From Enterobacter asburiae (GTDB lineage: Bacteria > Pseudomonadota > Gammaproteobacteria > Enterobacterales > Enterobacteriaceae): a stretch of DNA of 64,000 nucleotides. Location of the stretch: positions 1,364,001-1,428,000 of the forward strand of contig JAAQVN010000001.1 of the NCBI GenBank assembly GCA_011754535.1, read 5' to 3'. Under the pieces are notes generated by a model. That model saw only the letters and a program-made list of their open reading frames with translations, had not been told where the DNA came from and made no database searches. The position numbers and the translations under genes were made by a program. Positions 41,583 to 50,892 of the stretch are shown in pieces. The number at the start of each line of letters is the position of its first letter. Position 1 is the stretch's first letter.

Positions 41583-41590
41583 TCATTATT

Positions 41591-41637
41591 CCCTCTCCCA
41601 GTGGGAGAGGGCCAGGGGTGAGGGCATCAGGCCGCAC
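41591..41637 (+). repeat. Dispersed palindromic repeat, copy B
   Basis: CCCTCTCCCAGTGGGAGAGG begins the unit, which continues into GCCAGGGGTGAGGGCATCAG and GCCGCAC. It lies 8 bases after the ubiF stop and is the same element as at 29966 and 60014. Confidence 0.85.
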
Positions 41638-41654
41638 AATTCTGAGCAACAAAA

Positions 41655-41679
41655 ACAAAAAAGCCCGCAGAGCGGGCTT
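41655..41679 (-). terminator. Terminator of the tRNA operon
   Basis: On the minus strand AAGCCCGC pairs with GCGGGCTT around three bases and runs into TTTTTTGTTTTTG, 13 bases past the last tRNA gene. Confidence 0.92.
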
Positions 41680-41691
41680 ATTTGTTTTAAG

Positions 41692-41766
41692 TGGCTGGGG
41701 TGCAGGGATTCGAACCCCGGAATGCTGGTATCAGAAACCAGAGCCTTACCGCTTGGCGACACCCCA
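41692..41766 (-). tRNA. glnX: tRNA-Gln (CUG), diverged distal copy
   Basis: A 75-base cloverleaf with encoded CCA. The anticodon loop TTCTGAT gives CUG. It corresponds in position to E. coli glnX but differs from the second CUG gene here at paired positions: acceptor 7:66 is G-C not A-T, anticodon-stem pairs 28:42 and 31:39 are changed, and the T-stem has a G-U pair. All stems still form. Confidence 0.95.
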
Positions 41767-41802
41767 ATTGCGTTAAACATACGGCTTAACGACTTTTTAA
41801 AT

Positions 41803-41877
41803 TGGCTGGGGTACGAGGATTCGAACCTCGGAATGCCGGAATCAGAATCCGGTGCCTTACCGCTTGGCGATACCCCA
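41803..41877 (-). tRNA. glnV: tRNA-Gln (CUG)
   Basis: A 75-base gene with encoded CCA and anticodon loop TTCTGAT (CUG). The anticodon stem is CCGGA / TCCGG, as in E. coli tRNA-Gln2. Confidence 0.97.
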
Positions 41878-41916
41878 ACAATTTTTTATTACCGAAACAA
41901 ATCGATAATCTTAATT

Positions 41917-41993
41917 TGGTGGCTACGACGGGATTCGAACCTGTGACCCCATCATTATGAGTGATGTGCTCTAACCAACTGAGCTACGTAGCC
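41917..41993 (-). tRNA. metU: tRNA-Met (CAU), elongator
   Basis: A 77-base gene with encoded CCA, acceptor GGCTACG / CGTAGCC and anticodon CAU in ACTCATAATG. It pairs normally at 1:72, so it is an elongator rather than an initiator tRNA. It is identical to the copy at 42308. Confidence 0.97.
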
Positions 41994-42010
41994 AGTACTG
42001 CAGTCTTCGA

Positions 42011-42085
42011 TGGCTGGGGTACCTGGATTCGAACCAGGGAATGCCGGTATCAAAAACCGGTGCCTTACCGCTTGGCGATACCCCA
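42011..42085 (-). tRNA. glnW: tRNA-Gln (UUG)
   Basis: A 75-base gene with encoded CCA and anticodon loop TTTTGAT (UUG). It is identical to the copy at 42118. Confidence 0.97.
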
Positions 42086-42117
42086 ATACCGCGGAGAACC
42101 GCAAAATCGAAGAAATA

Positions 42118-42192
42118 TGGCTGGGGTACCTGGATTCGAACCAGGGAATGCCGGTATCAAAAACCGGTGCCTTACCGCTTGGCGATACCCCA
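42118..42192 (-). tRNA. glnU: tRNA-Gln (UUG)
   Basis: A 75-base gene with encoded CCA and anticodon UUG, identical to the neighbour at 42011. Confidence 0.97.
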
Positions 42193-42215
42193 TCCGTGCA
42201 ACGCTTACCCGGGAA

Positions 42216-42300
42216 TGGTGCGGGAGGCGAGACTTGAACTCGCACACCTTGCGGCGCCAGAACCTAAATCTGGTGCGTCTACCAATTTCGCCACTCCCGC
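42216..42300 (-). tRNA. leuW: tRNA-Leu (UAG)
   Basis: An 85-base class II tRNA with a long variable arm and encoded CCA. The anticodon loop ATTTAGGTT gives UAG. Confidence 0.97.
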
Positions 42301-42307
42301 AAAAAGA

Positions 42308-42384
42308 TGGTGGCTACGACGGGATTCGAACCTGTGACCCCATCATTATGAGTGATGTGCTCTAACCAACTGAGCTACGTAGCC
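42308..42384 (-). tRNA. metT: tRNA-Met (CAU), elongator
   Basis: A 77-base gene with encoded CCA and anticodon CAU. It is the first gene of the seven-tRNA operon, 8 bases upstream of leuW. Confidence 0.97.
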
Positions 42385-42413
42385 ATCTTTTTCCGCGTTA
42401 CCTTATCGGCGTT

Positions 42414-42451
42414 GCGGGGCGCATTATGCGTATAGACCCTTGCAGCGTCAA
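42414..42451 (-). promoter_or_regulatory. Promoter of the tRNA operon
   Basis: On the minus strand TTGACG (-35) and CATAAT (-10) are separated by 17 bases. The next bases are GCGCCCCGC, a GC-rich discriminator typical of stable-RNA promoters under stringent control. Transcription would start about 30 bases before metT. Confidence 0.85.
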
Positions 42452-42566
42452 CACCTTTTTCAACGAAAATAGCCGGAATGTGACTGTTTGGTTAGGTTGC
42501 GAACAGCGTGGCCGAATATTCGGCAATTATTGGTTATTAATCGGTTTTCGGTGGTGAAATGTGAGG

Positions 42567-42596
42567 CAAAAAAAACAGGCCCCTGAGGGCCTGTTT
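42567..42596 (-). terminator. Terminator of asnB
   Basis: On the minus strand AAACAGGCC pairs with GGCCTGTTT and runs into TTTTT and further T residues, 14 bases past the asnB stop. Confidence 0.9.
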
Positions 42597-42609
42597 GAAA
42601 TCGTTGTGA

Positions 42610-44274
42610 TTATTTATAGGCGGACTGGTGAACGCCAACCGCGCGTCCTGATGGATCGTTCATCGCCTTGAAAGATTCATCCCATTCAATGGCTTTTGCG
42701 GATGAACAGGCCACGGACGGACCGCCAGGAACACATTCGGCAGCGCTCGGAACCGGGAACAGCTCTTCAAAGATCTCACGGTACAGGTACGCCTCTTTCG
42801 AGCCCGGCGTGTTGTACGGGAAGCGGAAGCTTGCGGTTTCCAGCTGTTGGTCAGAAACCTGTTTCGCCGCCACCTCTTTCAGGGTGTCGATCCAGCTGTA
42901 GCCAACGCCATCAGAGAACTGCTCTTTCTGACGCCAGGCCACGCTCGCCGGCAGGTAGGATTCAAAGCATTCACGCAGAATATGTTTTTCCATCTTGCCG
43001 TTGCCGCACATCTTGTCCTCTGGGTTGATGCGCATCGCCACGTCGAGGAATTTTTTATCCAGGAACGGCACGCGCGCTTCCACACCCCAGGCCGACATCG
43101 CTTTGTTGGCTCGCGCACAGTCGAACATGTGCAGCGCCTGCAGCTTACGCACGGTCTCTTCATGCAGCTCTTTGGCGTTTGGCGCTTTGTGGAAGTACAG
43201 ATAGCCGCCAAACACTTCATCAGAACCTTCACCGGAGAGCACCATCTTGATGCCCATCGCTTTGATCTTACGCGACATCAGGTACATCGGCGTGGAGGCG
43301 CGAATAGTGGTCACGTCATAGGTCTCAATGTGATAGATCACATCGCGGATTGCATCCAGACCTTCCTGCACGGTGAAGTGAATTTCATGGTGCACGGTGC
43401 CGAGATGGTTTGCCACTTCCTGCGCGGCTTTCAGGTCGGGTGCCCCTTCCAGACCCACCGCGAAGGAGTGCAGCTGCGGCCACCAGGCTTCGGAGCGCTC
43501 CTGATCTTCCACGCGACGAGCAGCGAATTTCTTGGTAATCGCGGAGATCACGGAGGAGTCCAGACCGCCGGAAAGCAGTACGCCGTAAGGCACGTCTGAC
43601 ATCAGGTGGCTTTTCACGGAATCTTCCAGCGCCTGACGCAGCTCGGCTTTATCCGTCACGTTGTCTTTAACCGCGTCATAATCGAACCAGTCGCGCTGAT
43701 AGTACGGACGGATTTCACCGTCTTTACTCCAAAGATAGCTGCCAGCCGGGAACTCTTTAATAGTGCGGCAAACCGGAACCAGGGCTTTCATTTCGGACGC
43801 GACATAGAAGTTGCCGTGTTCATCGTGGCCCATGTACAGCGGGATAATACCGATGTGGTCGCGGCCAATCAGCCAGGCGTCTTTTTCGCTGTCGTACAGG
43901 GCGAAGGCAAACATGCCCTGCAGATCGTCGAGAAACTCGGGACCTTTCTCCTGATACAGCGCCAGGATCACTTCACAGTCAGACCCTGTCTGGAACGCGT
44001 AGCGGTCGCCGTACTCGGCGCGCAGCGCCTGATGGTTATAGATTTCACCGTTGACAGCCAGCGCGTGCGTTTTTTTCTCGTTATACAGCGGCTGTGCACC
44101 GGCGTTGACGTCAACAATAGACAGACGTTCGTGAGCCAGAATCGCTTTATCGCTGGCGTATACGCCTGACCAGTCCGGTCCGCGATGGCGCATCAGGCGG
44201 GACAGTTCGAGTGCCTTTTTACGCAGTTCGCCCGCGTCAGTTTTAATATCCAGTACGCCAAAAATTGAACACAT
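42610..44274 (-). CDS. asnB: Asparagine synthetase B, glutamine-hydrolysing
   Basis: This 554-residue enzyme makes asparagine from aspartate, glutamine and ATP. The N-terminal class II glutaminase domain begins MCSIFGVLDIK; Cys2 becomes the nucleophile after Met removal. The C-terminal synthetase domain has the PP-loop LLSGGLDSSVISA near residue 231. Length equals E. coli AsnB. The frame to 44349 adds 25 non-homologous residues. The 249-base gap upstream toward nagD presumably holds its promoter. Confidence 0.98.
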   Translation of the reverse strand: MCSIFGVLDIKTDAGELRKKALELSRLMRHRGPDWSGVYASDKAILAHERLSIVDVNAGAQPLYNEKKTHALAVNGEIYNHQALRAEYGDRYAFQTGSDCEVILALYQEKGPEFLDDLQGMFAFALYDSEKDAWLIGRDHIGIIPLYMGHDEHGNFYVASEMKALVPVCRTIKEFPAGSYLWSKDGEIRPYYQRDWFDYDAVKDNVTDKAELRQALEDSVKSHLMSDVPYGVLLSGGLDSSVISAITKKFAARRVEDQERSEAWWPQLHSFAVGLEGAPDLKAAQEVANHLGTVHHEIHFTVQEGLDAIRDVIYHIETYDVTTIRASTPMYLMSRKIKAMGIKMVLSGEGSDEVFGGYLYFHKAPNAKELHEETVRKLQALHMFDCARANKAMSAWGVEARVPFLDKKFLDVAMRINPEDKMCGNGKMEKHILRECFESYLPASVAWRQKEQFSDGVGYSWIDTLKEVAAKQVSDQQLETASFRFPYNTPGSKEAYLYREIFEELFPVPSAAECVPGGPSVACSSAKAIEWDESFKAMNDPSGRAVGVHQSAYK

Positions 44275-44492
44275 AACCTTCTCCGTTAACCCTGTTGCAT
44301 TGTGATGTTGCTTGCTTATGAAAATGCCGCAAAGGGGGGAGGGGCGCAAGGGTTTTACGGGTTAAAACGGAAATAGTGCAATAGTGATTGTGGAATAGTG
44401 AAAAAAGAGTACGTCACTCATCCTTTTATTGATGATTATGCAATAAAAAACGCTTTTTGTTAGATGGGGTTTTGTTGGTATGGGCTGAAAAT

Positions 44493-44518
44493 GAAAAACC
44501 ACGCCCTGAGGCGTGGTT
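44493..44518 (-). terminator. Terminator of the nagBACD operon
   Basis: AACCACGCC pairs with GGCGTGGTT around CTGA, and on the minus strand TTTTTCATTTT follows, directly after the nagD stop. Confidence 0.9.
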
Positions 44519-44523
44519 CAGTA

Positions 44524-45276
44524 TCAGATAATGTCGATTTCGTCGACGGAGGGGTAAATCCAGCTTGGCCTGAACGGCATTGAGTCAATGTCATCAATCT
44601 GCGAGACGCCGGAAAGCACTAAGATAGTTTCCAGACCCGCCTGGAAACCGGCCAGGATATCGGTGCGCAGGTTGTCGCCGACGATGACCGTTTCTTCAGA
44701 GTGGGCCTGCATTTTGTTCAGCGCGGCACGAATGATCCACGGGCTCGGTTTTCCGACCACAAACGGCTGACGACCGGAGATTTTTTCGATACCGGCACAC
44801 AGCGCGCCGCAGGCAGGATAAAAACCACGCCCGTGCGTGTCCGGGTTGGTGGCGATAAAGCGCGCGCCGCTGGCGACAAAGTAGGCAGCCTTATGCATCA
44901 TCTCCCAGTTAAAGGAGCGTGTTTCGCCGACAATCACAAAGTCCGGGTTCACATCGGTAATGGTAAAGCCTGCTTTATACAGTTCGTGGATCAGCGCGCC
45001 TTCACCCACTACGTAAGCTTTTTTCCCTTCCTGACGCTTCAGAAAATCCGCCGTGGCCATTGCCGAGGTATAAAACACGCTGTCCGGCACGTCGACGCCT
45101 GCGGTGGCAAAACGGTTCGCCAGATCCTGACCGGTTTGGGAAGGGTAGTTCGTGAGCAGAACCAGTGGCATTCCTTTGTCGATGATGCGGTGCAGAAACT
45201 CCGCAGCACCCGGCACGGCAACGTTGTCGTGCATCAGCACGCCGTCGATATCACAAATTACATTCTTAATGGTCAT
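44524..45276 (-). CDS. nagD: HAD-family UMP phosphatase NagD
   Basis: This 250-residue cytoplasmic phosphatase of the HAD superfamily has motif I CDIDGVLMHDN with both Asp residues, motif II LLTNYPSQTG and the C-terminal IVGDNLRTDILAGFQAG. E. coli NagD prefers nucleoside monophosphates such as UMP; its link to GlcNAc use is only by operon. ATG 45276 has GGA at good spacing; an ATG at 45282 is an alternative. Confidence 0.96.
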   Translation of the reverse strand: MTIKNVICDIDGVLMHDNVAVPGAAEFLHRIIDKGMPLVLLTNYPSQTGQDLANRFATAGVDVPDSVFYTSAMATADFLKRQEGKKAYVVGEGALIHELYKAGFTITDVNPDFVIVGETRSFNWEMMHKAAYFVASGARFIATNPDTHGRGFYPACGALCAGIEKISGRQPFVVGKPSPWIIRAALNKMQAHSEETVIVGDNLRTDILAGFQAGLETILVLSGVSQIDDIDSMPFRPSWIYPSVDEIDII

Positions 45277-45321
45277 GGACATTCCGACATCAAAAAAAGA
45301 AGGCGTTACTATAAGGTCCGA

Positions 45322-46542
45322 TCAGGATTCCAGCAAATGCTGGAGTAGGATCCCGTTGAGCATGGCGCGCTTGACCAGCGCAAATGCGCCAATCGCCGAG
45401 CGATGGTCAAGCTTCGAACGAACCACCGGAAGATTCTGGCGGAATGCTTTCAGCGCCTGGGTGTTAATACAGCCTTCGATGGCGGGCAGCAGCACCTTTT
45501 CCGCTTCAACAATCTCTCCGGCGATCACCACTTTTTGTGGGTTAAACAGGTTAATGGCGATAGCGATGGTTTTCCCCAGATGGCGACCTACCTGCTCGAT
45601 CACCTCACAGGCCAGGGCGTCGCCTTTATTGGCGGCTTTGCAGATGGTGCCTATCTTGCAATCGTCCAGTGAGACGCGGCTTTGATAACCCTGCTCAAGC
45701 AGGTGGCGAACGCGCTGCTCGATGGCCGTGTTGGCGGCGATGGTTTCAAGGCAGCCGAAGTTGCCGCAGTGGCAGCGTTCGCCGAGCGGCTCAACCTGAA
45801 TGTGGCCGATCTCGCCAACGTTACCATTGCGACCAATAAATATACGGCCATTGGAGATAATGCCAGCGCCCGTACCGCGGTGTACGCGCACCAGAATAGA
45901 GTCTTCGCAGTCCTGACTCGCACCAAAGTAGTGCTCAGCCAGCGCTAAAGATCGAATATCGTGGCCGACAAAGCAGGTCACCTTAAAGCGTTTCTCCAGC
46001 GCGTCGACCAGCGCCCAGTTCTCAACCTGAATATGCGGCATGTAACGGATCACACCGCTTTCCGGGTCGACGAGGCCCGGCAAAATGACGGAGATGGCGA
46101 TGAGTTCGCGGATCTTGCGCTGACAGCTTTCAATAAAGTGCGCGATGGTATTCAGCAGCGCGTGTTCCAGCGTCTCCTGGGTGCGTTCGGGCAGCGGGTA
46201 GTGCTCTTCGGCAATGGCTTTGCTGCTCAGATCGTAGAGCGTGAGCGTGGTGTCATGACGACCAAGCCGGACGCCAATGGCCTGAAAGTTGCGGGTTTCG
46301 GTAATAATGGAGATGGCGCGGCGGCCCCCGGTGGAGGCCTGCTGATCGACTTCTTTGATCAAACCGCGCTCAATGAGCTGGCGGGTGATTTTTGTCACGC
46401 TGGCGGGAGCAAGCTGGCTTTGTTCGGCTATCTGGATCCGCGAGATTGGACCATGTTGGTCAATCAGGCGATAAACCGCCGCACTGTTAAGTTGTTTAAC
46501 GAGATCGACATTACCGATTTGAGCTTGTCCGCCTGGTGTCAT
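45322..46542 (-). CDS. nagC: Transcriptional regulator NagC (ROK family)
   Basis: This 406-residue repressor has an N-terminal helix-turn-helix (ISRIQIAEQSQLAPASVTKI) and a C-terminal ROK sugar-kinase-like domain with GTGAGIISNG and the zinc-binding CHCGNFGCLE. GlcNAc-6-phosphate releases it from operators. Likely targets in this window are the nagB and nagE operators and the chiP promoter. It is third in the nagBACD operon. Confidence 0.98.
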   Translation of the reverse strand: MTPGGQAQIGNVDLVKQLNSAAVYRLIDQHGPISRIQIAEQSQLAPASVTKITRQLIERGLIKEVDQQASTGGRRAISIITETRNFQAIGVRLGRHDTTLTLYDLSSKAIAEEHYPLPERTQETLEHALLNTIAHFIESCQRKIRELIAISVILPGLVDPESGVIRYMPHIQVENWALVDALEKRFKVTCFVGHDIRSLALAEHYFGASQDCEDSILVRVHRGTGAGIISNGRIFIGRNGNVGEIGHIQVEPLGERCHCGNFGCLETIAANTAIEQRVRHLLEQGYQSRVSLDDCKIGTICKAANKGDALACEVIEQVGRHLGKTIAIAINLFNPQKVVIAGEIVEAEKVLLPAIEGCINTQALKAFRQNLPVVRSKLDHRSAIGAFALVKRAMLNGILLQHLLES

Positions 46543-46550
46543 ACTTTTAC

Positions 46551-47699
46551 TTACTCAGTGACGACCTCGTTACCATTAACGATGGTCTTAATAATTTTAT
46601 AATCGTGTGTGAATGCCGTCAGGTTTGCAACCATACCTGGTGCAATTCCGCCAAGCTGTTTATCCACGCCGATGGCGCGAGCCGGATAAAGGGTGGCCAT
46701 ACGCAGGACTTCATCAAGCGCAATCCCGCAATGCTCAACCAGATTACGCACCCCTTCAATCATGGTCAAAGAGGATCCACTCAGCGTACCGTTTTCATCC
46801 ACACACAGTCCGTTGCGGTAGTATATTGTTTTACCGGCAAAAATGAACTGCTCAATATTTGCACCTGCTGGCGCAGTGGCATCGGTGACCAGGCAGAGCT
46901 TGTCACCTTTCAGCCGCTTGGCATTGCGAATGTTGGTGTAATCAACGTGCATACCATCAGCGATAATGCCGCAGTAGACGTCTGGTTCGTCGAGAATCGC
47001 TCCGACCAGACCCGGTTCACGGCCGGTAATATACGGCATGGCGTTGTAAAGGTGCGTGGCAAAGGTAATACCCGCACGGAAGCCCGCTTTGGCTTCTTTC
47101 AGCGTGGCGTTTGAGTGGCCTGCGGAAACCACAATCCCGGCGGCAGCCAGTTTGCTGATGACCTCAGTGCCGGTCATTTCAGGCGCCAGCGTCACTTTAG
47201 CGATTACATCAGCGTTGGCACACATGTAGTCGACCAGTTCAGCATCAGGCTTGCGCACGTAATCCGGATTATGCGTGCCTTTCTTCACTATATTCAGCCA
47301 TGGTCCTTCCAGGTGCAGACCCAGCGCCTGATTCGGGTGTTTCGCCAGGTATTCGCGCATCACGCGGATACCCTGTTTCATCAGGTCATCACTGCTGGTG
47401 ATGAGCGTCGGCAGATAGCTGGTGCAGCCTGATTTCTCGTTAGCTTTCTGCATGATTTCCAGCGTTTCAACCGTCACCGCCTCGGCGGTGTCGTTGAATT
47501 GCACGCCGCCGCAGCCGTTCAGCTGTACGTCGATGAAACCGGGGGAGATTACTGCTCCATTGAGTGAGCGCTGTTCAATCTCCGGCGGCAGCTCTGCCAG
47601 CGGACAAACACGTTCAATCAGGCCATTGGCGATAACAATCGCATGGTCATCCAGAATTTCATGGCCGGTATAAATCCGACCGTGGGTTAAAGCGTACAT
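46551..47699 (-). CDS. nagA: N-acetylglucosamine-6-phosphate deacetylase
   Basis: This 382-residue amidohydrolase removes acetate from GlcNAc-6-P, giving GlcN-6-P for NagB. Conserved blocks are [23 protein letters not shown] with the metal-binding Glu, SAGHSNA with a metal-binding His, and [10 protein letters not shown] with the catalytic Asp. It lies 55 bases downstream of nagB, with a terminator-like hairpin between them. Confidence 0.98.
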   Translation of the reverse strand: MYALTHGRIYTGHEILDDHAIVIANGLIERVCPLAELPPEIEQRSLNGAVISPGFIDVQLNGCGGVQFNDTAEAVTVETLEIMQKANEKSGCTSYLPTLITSSDDLMKQGIRVMREYLAKHPNQALGLHLEGPWLNIVKKGTHNPDYVRKPDAELVDYMCANADVIAKVTLAPEMTGTEVISKLAAAGIVVSAGHSNATLKEAKAGFRAGITFATHLYNAMPYITGREPGLVGAILDEPDVYCGIIADGMHVDYTNIRNAKRLKGDKLCLVTDATAPAGANIEQFIFAGKTIYYRNGLCVDENGTLSGSSLTMIEGVRNLVEHCGIALDEVLRMATLYPARAIGVDKQLGGIAPGMVANLTAFTHDYKIIKTIVNGNEVVTE

Positions 47700-47711
47700 A
47701 ACGACCCCCGG

Positions 47712-47746
47712 TTAAAAAAAGCGGCCGCCTCTTGTGGAAGAGGCGG
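47712..47746 (-). terminator. Terminator-like hairpin between nagB and nagA
   Basis: CCGCCTCTT pairs with AAGAGGCGG around a four-base loop. On the minus strand CCGC and then seven T residues follow. It lies inside the operon, so it should act as a partial terminator or an mRNA stabiliser for nagB. Confidence 0.7.
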
Positions 47747-47754
47747 TTATTCAA

Positions 47755-48555
47755 TTACAGACCTTTGATGTTCTCTGCTTCTAACTCGTTGAAGTATTTC
47801 AGCGTTTTCACTTTCAGCTCCATCGTTGACGGTTCGTCGCAGACGATGACTGATTTAGGATGCAGCTGCAGGCAGCTGATGGTCCACATGTGGTTAACGT
47901 TGCCTTCAACGGCAGCCTGGAGCGCCTGCGCTTTCACGCCGCCCAGCACCAGAATCATCACCTCTTCAGCATCCAGCAGGGTGCCTACGCCAACGGTCAG
48001 GGCGTATTTTGGAACCTGGTTCACGTCACCGTCAAAGAAGCGGGAGTTTGCCACGCGGGTGTCATGGGTCAGCGTTTTAATGCGGGTACGGGAAGCCAGA
48101 GAAGAGGCTGGTTCGTTGAACGCGATATGCCCATCGTTGCCCACGCCACCCATAAACAGGTGGATTTTACCGTAAGAACGGATTTTTTCTTCGTACTGAC
48201 GGCATTCTGCGTCAATATCAGGCGCATTTCCATTCAGCAGGTTAATATTTTCAGCTGGGATATCAACGTGATCAAAGAAATTGCGGTGCATGAAGCTATG
48301 GTAGCTTTCAGGATGTTCTTTTGGCAGGCCAACATATTCGTCCATGTTGAAGGTCACAACATGTTTAAAGCTAACCTGGCCCGCTTTGTGCATTTCAACC
48401 AGCGCTTTGTACGCGGTCAGTGGAGTACCACCGGTTGGAAGGCCAAGAACGAACGGACGATCGGCAGTAGGCTTGAAGGCATTAATACGGTTAACGATAT
48501 GGCGAGCGGCCCATTTACCGACTTGTTCAGCAGTTGCCAGGGGAATCAGTCTCAT
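47755..48555 (-). CDS. nagB: Glucosamine-6-phosphate deaminase
   Basis: This 266-residue isomerase/deaminase turns GlcN-6-P into fructose-6-P and ammonia. Landmarks are [15 protein letters not shown] (phosphate loop), NMDEYVGLP with the catalytic Asp, and [19 protein letters not shown] with the catalytic His and Glu. It is the first gene of nagBACD and divergent from nagE. Confidence 0.98.
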   Translation of the reverse strand: MRLIPLATAEQVGKWAARHIVNRINAFKPTADRPFVLGLPTGGTPLTAYKALVEMHKAGQVSFKHVVTFNMDEYVGLPKEHPESYHSFMHRNFFDHVDIPAENINLLNGNAPDIDAECRQYEEKIRSYGKIHLFMGGVGNDGHIAFNEPASSLASRTRIKTLTHDTRVANSRFFDGDVNQVPKYALTVGVGTLLDAEEVMILVLGGVKAQALQAAVEGNVNHMWTISCLQLHPKSVIVCDEPSTMELKVKTLKYFNELEAENIKGL

Positions 48556-48655
48556 TGTTCACCTCAAGAGTTAAAGTAGAAGAGTGGGCGGATGGTAATC
48601 GGAACCTGATGCTTAAGCGTAACCTGGAACCTTTCAGGCCGGATCAATCCGTCTT

Positions 48656-48677
48656 GATTTTTTGAATGATAAAATAA
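48656..48677. promoter_or_regulatory. NagC operator at nagB
   Basis: GATTTTTTGAATGATAAAAT with a following AA closely matches the E. coli nagB-proximal NagC site. Its centre is about 96 bases from the nagE operator, or about nine helical turns, as required for the NagC repression loop. Confidence 0.8.
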
Positions 48678-48722
48678 GTTTTGGCTGTTAGCCAGTGAAA
48701 GGGAGGGGGGATTACGATATTT

Positions 48723-48738
48723 GGTGACAAAAATCACA
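48723..48738. promoter_or_regulatory. CRP site between nagB and nagE
   Basis: GGTGA-CAAAAA-TCACA matches the CRP consensus TGTGA-N6-TCACA at 9 of 10 bases. It lies between the two NagC operators, as in E. coli, where CRP activates both divergent operons. Confidence 0.8.
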
Positions 48739-48749
48739 AAAAACGGGTG

Positions 48750-48775
48750 TTTAATTTGCGATACGAATTAATTTT
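48750..48775. promoter_or_regulatory. NagC operator at nagE
   Basis: TTAATTTGCGATACGAATTA is nearly symmetric and matches the high-affinity E. coli nagE operator. It lies about 110 bases before the nagE start. The 328-base nagB-nagE gap holds this, the CRP site, the nagB operator and both promoters. Confidence 0.88.
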
Positions 48776-48883
48776 TCACACACTCACAATGCCAGTGAAT
48801 CATCAACTGTATTAATCGTTGTCGACACAATAAAAACATAGTTACTGCACGAGCCCGATAACGGGCCTCGTAGGGGGAATAGG

Positions 48884-50833
48884 ATGAATATTTTAGGTTT
48901 TTTCCAGCGCCTCGGTAGGGCTTTGCAGCTCCCTATCGCCGTGCTACCGGTTGCAGCATTACTGTTGCGATTCGGGCAACCCGATCTTCTTAATGTGCCG
49001 TTCATTGCTCAGGCAGGCGGCGCTATTTTTGATAACCTGGCGCTGATATTCGCCATCGGCGTCGCGTCCAGTTGGTCAAAAGACAGTGCAGGGGCTGCGG
49101 CTCTGGCAGGCGCAGTCGGTTATTTCATCCTGACGAAAGCGATGGTAACCATTAACCCTGAAATCAATATGGGCGTGCTGGCGGGTATCATTACCGGTCT
49201 GGTTGGCGGCGCCGTGTATAACCGCTGGGCAAATATTAAGCTTCCTGATTTCCTGAGTTTCTTCGGTGGAAAACGTTTCGTTCCGATCGCGACGGGCTTC
49301 TTCTGTCTGGTTCTGGCAGCGATCTTTGGCTACGTTTGGCCGCCGGTGCAGCATGCCATTCATGCGGGCGGCGAGTGGATCGTTTCTGCGGGTGCGATGG
49401 GCGCAGGTATCTTCGGTTTCATTAACCGTCTGCTGATCCCTACAGGCCTGCATCAGGTGCTGAATACCATCGCATGGTTCCAGATTGGTGAGTTTACCAA
49501 TGCGGCGGGCACAGTTTTCCACGGCGACATCAACCGCTTCTACGCGGGTGACGGCACCGCGGGCATGTTTATGTCCGGTTTCTTCCCAATTATGATGTTT
49601 GGTCTGCCTGGTGCTGCGCTTGCTATGTACCTGGCCGCGCCAAAAGCGCGTCGTCCGATGGTTGGCGGCATGCTGCTGTCTGTTGCGATTACCGCTTTCC
49701 TGACCGGTGTTACCGAGCCACTGGAATTCCTGTTCATGTTCCTGGCTCCGCTGCTGTACCTCATGCACGCAATCCTGACCGGTATCAGCCTGTTCGTTGC
49801 CACCCTTCTGGGTATCCATGCGGGCTTCTCCTTCTCCGCAGGCGCCATTGACTACGTGTTGATGTACAACCTGCCGGCGGCAAGCAGCAACGTCTGGATG
49901 CTGGTGGTGATGGGCCTGATCTTCTTCGTTATCTACTTCGTTCTGTTCAGCGCGGTGATTCGTATGTTTAACCTGAAAACGCCGGGCCGCGAAGATACGA
50001 AAGAAAATGTTGTTACCAGTGAAGCAAACAGCAATACCGAAGAAGGTTTAACCCAGCTGGCGACCAGCTACATTGCCGCAGTCGGCGGTACCGACAACCT
50101 GAAAGCGATTGACGCTTGTATTACTCGTCTGCGTCTGACCGTGGGTGATTCCGCGCGCGTGAGCGATGCGATGTGTAAACGCCTGGGCGCGTCTGGTGTG
50201 GTGAAACTGAATAAGCAAACCATCCAGGTTATCGTGGGTGCGAAAGCTGAATCTATCGGCGATGAAATGAAAAAAGTGGTTGCCCGTGGGCCGGTTGCTG
50301 CCGCCTCAACGGATAGCGCTCCAGTATCTGAAGCGCCGGTTGCAAAACCGCAGGCCGTGCCAAATGCGGTGACTATCGCTGCGCTGGTGTCCCCGGTCAC
50401 CGGTGACGTGGTTGCGCTTGAGCAGGTGCCTGACGAAGCGTTCGCCAGCAAAGCGGTTGGTGACGGCGTGGCGGTGAAACCAACGGACAAAACCGTTGTG
50501 TCTCCGGCGGCCGGTACCATCGTGAAAATCTTCAACACCAACCACGCATTCTGCCTCGAAACCGAAAAAGGCGCGGAGATCGTTGTCCATATGGGTATCG
50601 ATACCGTTGCGCTGAACGGTCAGGGCTTTACTCGCCTGGTAGAAGAGGGCGCTGAAGTGGTGGCGGGTCAGCCGATTCTGGAAATGGATCTGGACTTCCT
50701 GAACGCCAACGCGCGCTCCATGATTAGCCCGGTCGTTTGCAGCAACATTGATGACTTCAGCGGCCTGGTCATTCAGGCGAAAGGTCAGGTTGTTGCAGGC
50801 CAAACACCGCTGTATGAGATTAAAGGCAAGTAA
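48884..50833 (+). CDS. nagE: N-acetylglucosamine-specific PTS enzyme IICBA
   Basis: This 649-residue three-domain permease imports and phosphorylates GlcNAc. The EIIC membrane domain spans about residues 1-370, with the substrate-site GVTEPLEF. EIIB has the phosphorylated Cys412 (DACITRLRLTV). EIIA has the phosphorylated His569 (EIVVHMGIDTV). An Ala/Pro/Val-rich linker joins B and A near 468-498. A GGGGGAAT ribosome site precedes the ATG. Confidence 0.98.
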   Translation: MNILGFFQRLGRALQLPIAVLPVAALLLRFGQPDLLNVPFIAQAGGAIFDNLALIFAIGVASSWSKDSAGAAALAGAVGYFILTKAMVTINPEINMGVLAGIITGLVGGAVYNRWANIKLPDFLSFFGGKRFVPIATGFFCLVLAAIFGYVWPPVQHAIHAGGEWIVSAGAMGAGIFGFINRLLIPTGLHQVLNTIAWFQIGEFTNAAGTVFHGDINRFYAGDGTAGMFMSGFFPIMMFGLPGAALAMYLAAPKARRPMVGGMLLSVAITAFLTGVTEPLEFLFMFLAPLLYLMHAILTGISLFVATLLGIHAGFSFSAGAIDYVLMYNLPAASSNVWMLVVMGLIFFVIYFVLFSAVIRMFNLKTPGREDTKENVVTSEANSNTEEGLTQLATSYIAAVGGTDNLKAIDACITRLRLTVGDSARVSDAMCKRLGASGVVKLNKQTIQVIVGAKAESIGDEMKKVVARGPVAAASTDSAPVSEAPVAKPQAVPNAVTIAALVSPVTGDVVALEQVPDEAFASKAVGDGVAVKPTDKTVVSPAAGTIVKIFNTNHAFCLETEKGAEIVVHMGIDTVALNGQGFTRLVEEGAEVVAGQPILEMDLDFLNANARSMISPVVCSNIDDFSGLVIQAKGQVVAGQTPLYEIKGK

Positions 50834-50858
50834 TCGCTCCTGAGTAGAGTCATGCCTT

Positions 50859-50892
50859 AAGCGGCGGGGGATATCCTCCGCCGCTTTTTTTT
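50859..50892 (+). terminator. Terminator of nagE
   Basis: AAGCGGCGG pairs with CCGCCGCTT and continues into eight T residues, 26 bases after the stop. Confidence 0.93.

Noticed and set aside
41586..42365. Several short frames across the tRNA cluster on both strands
   Set aside because: They read through tRNA genes; repeated peptide strings (for example GYRQAVRHRFLIPAFPGSNP) come from the repeated tRNA sequences.
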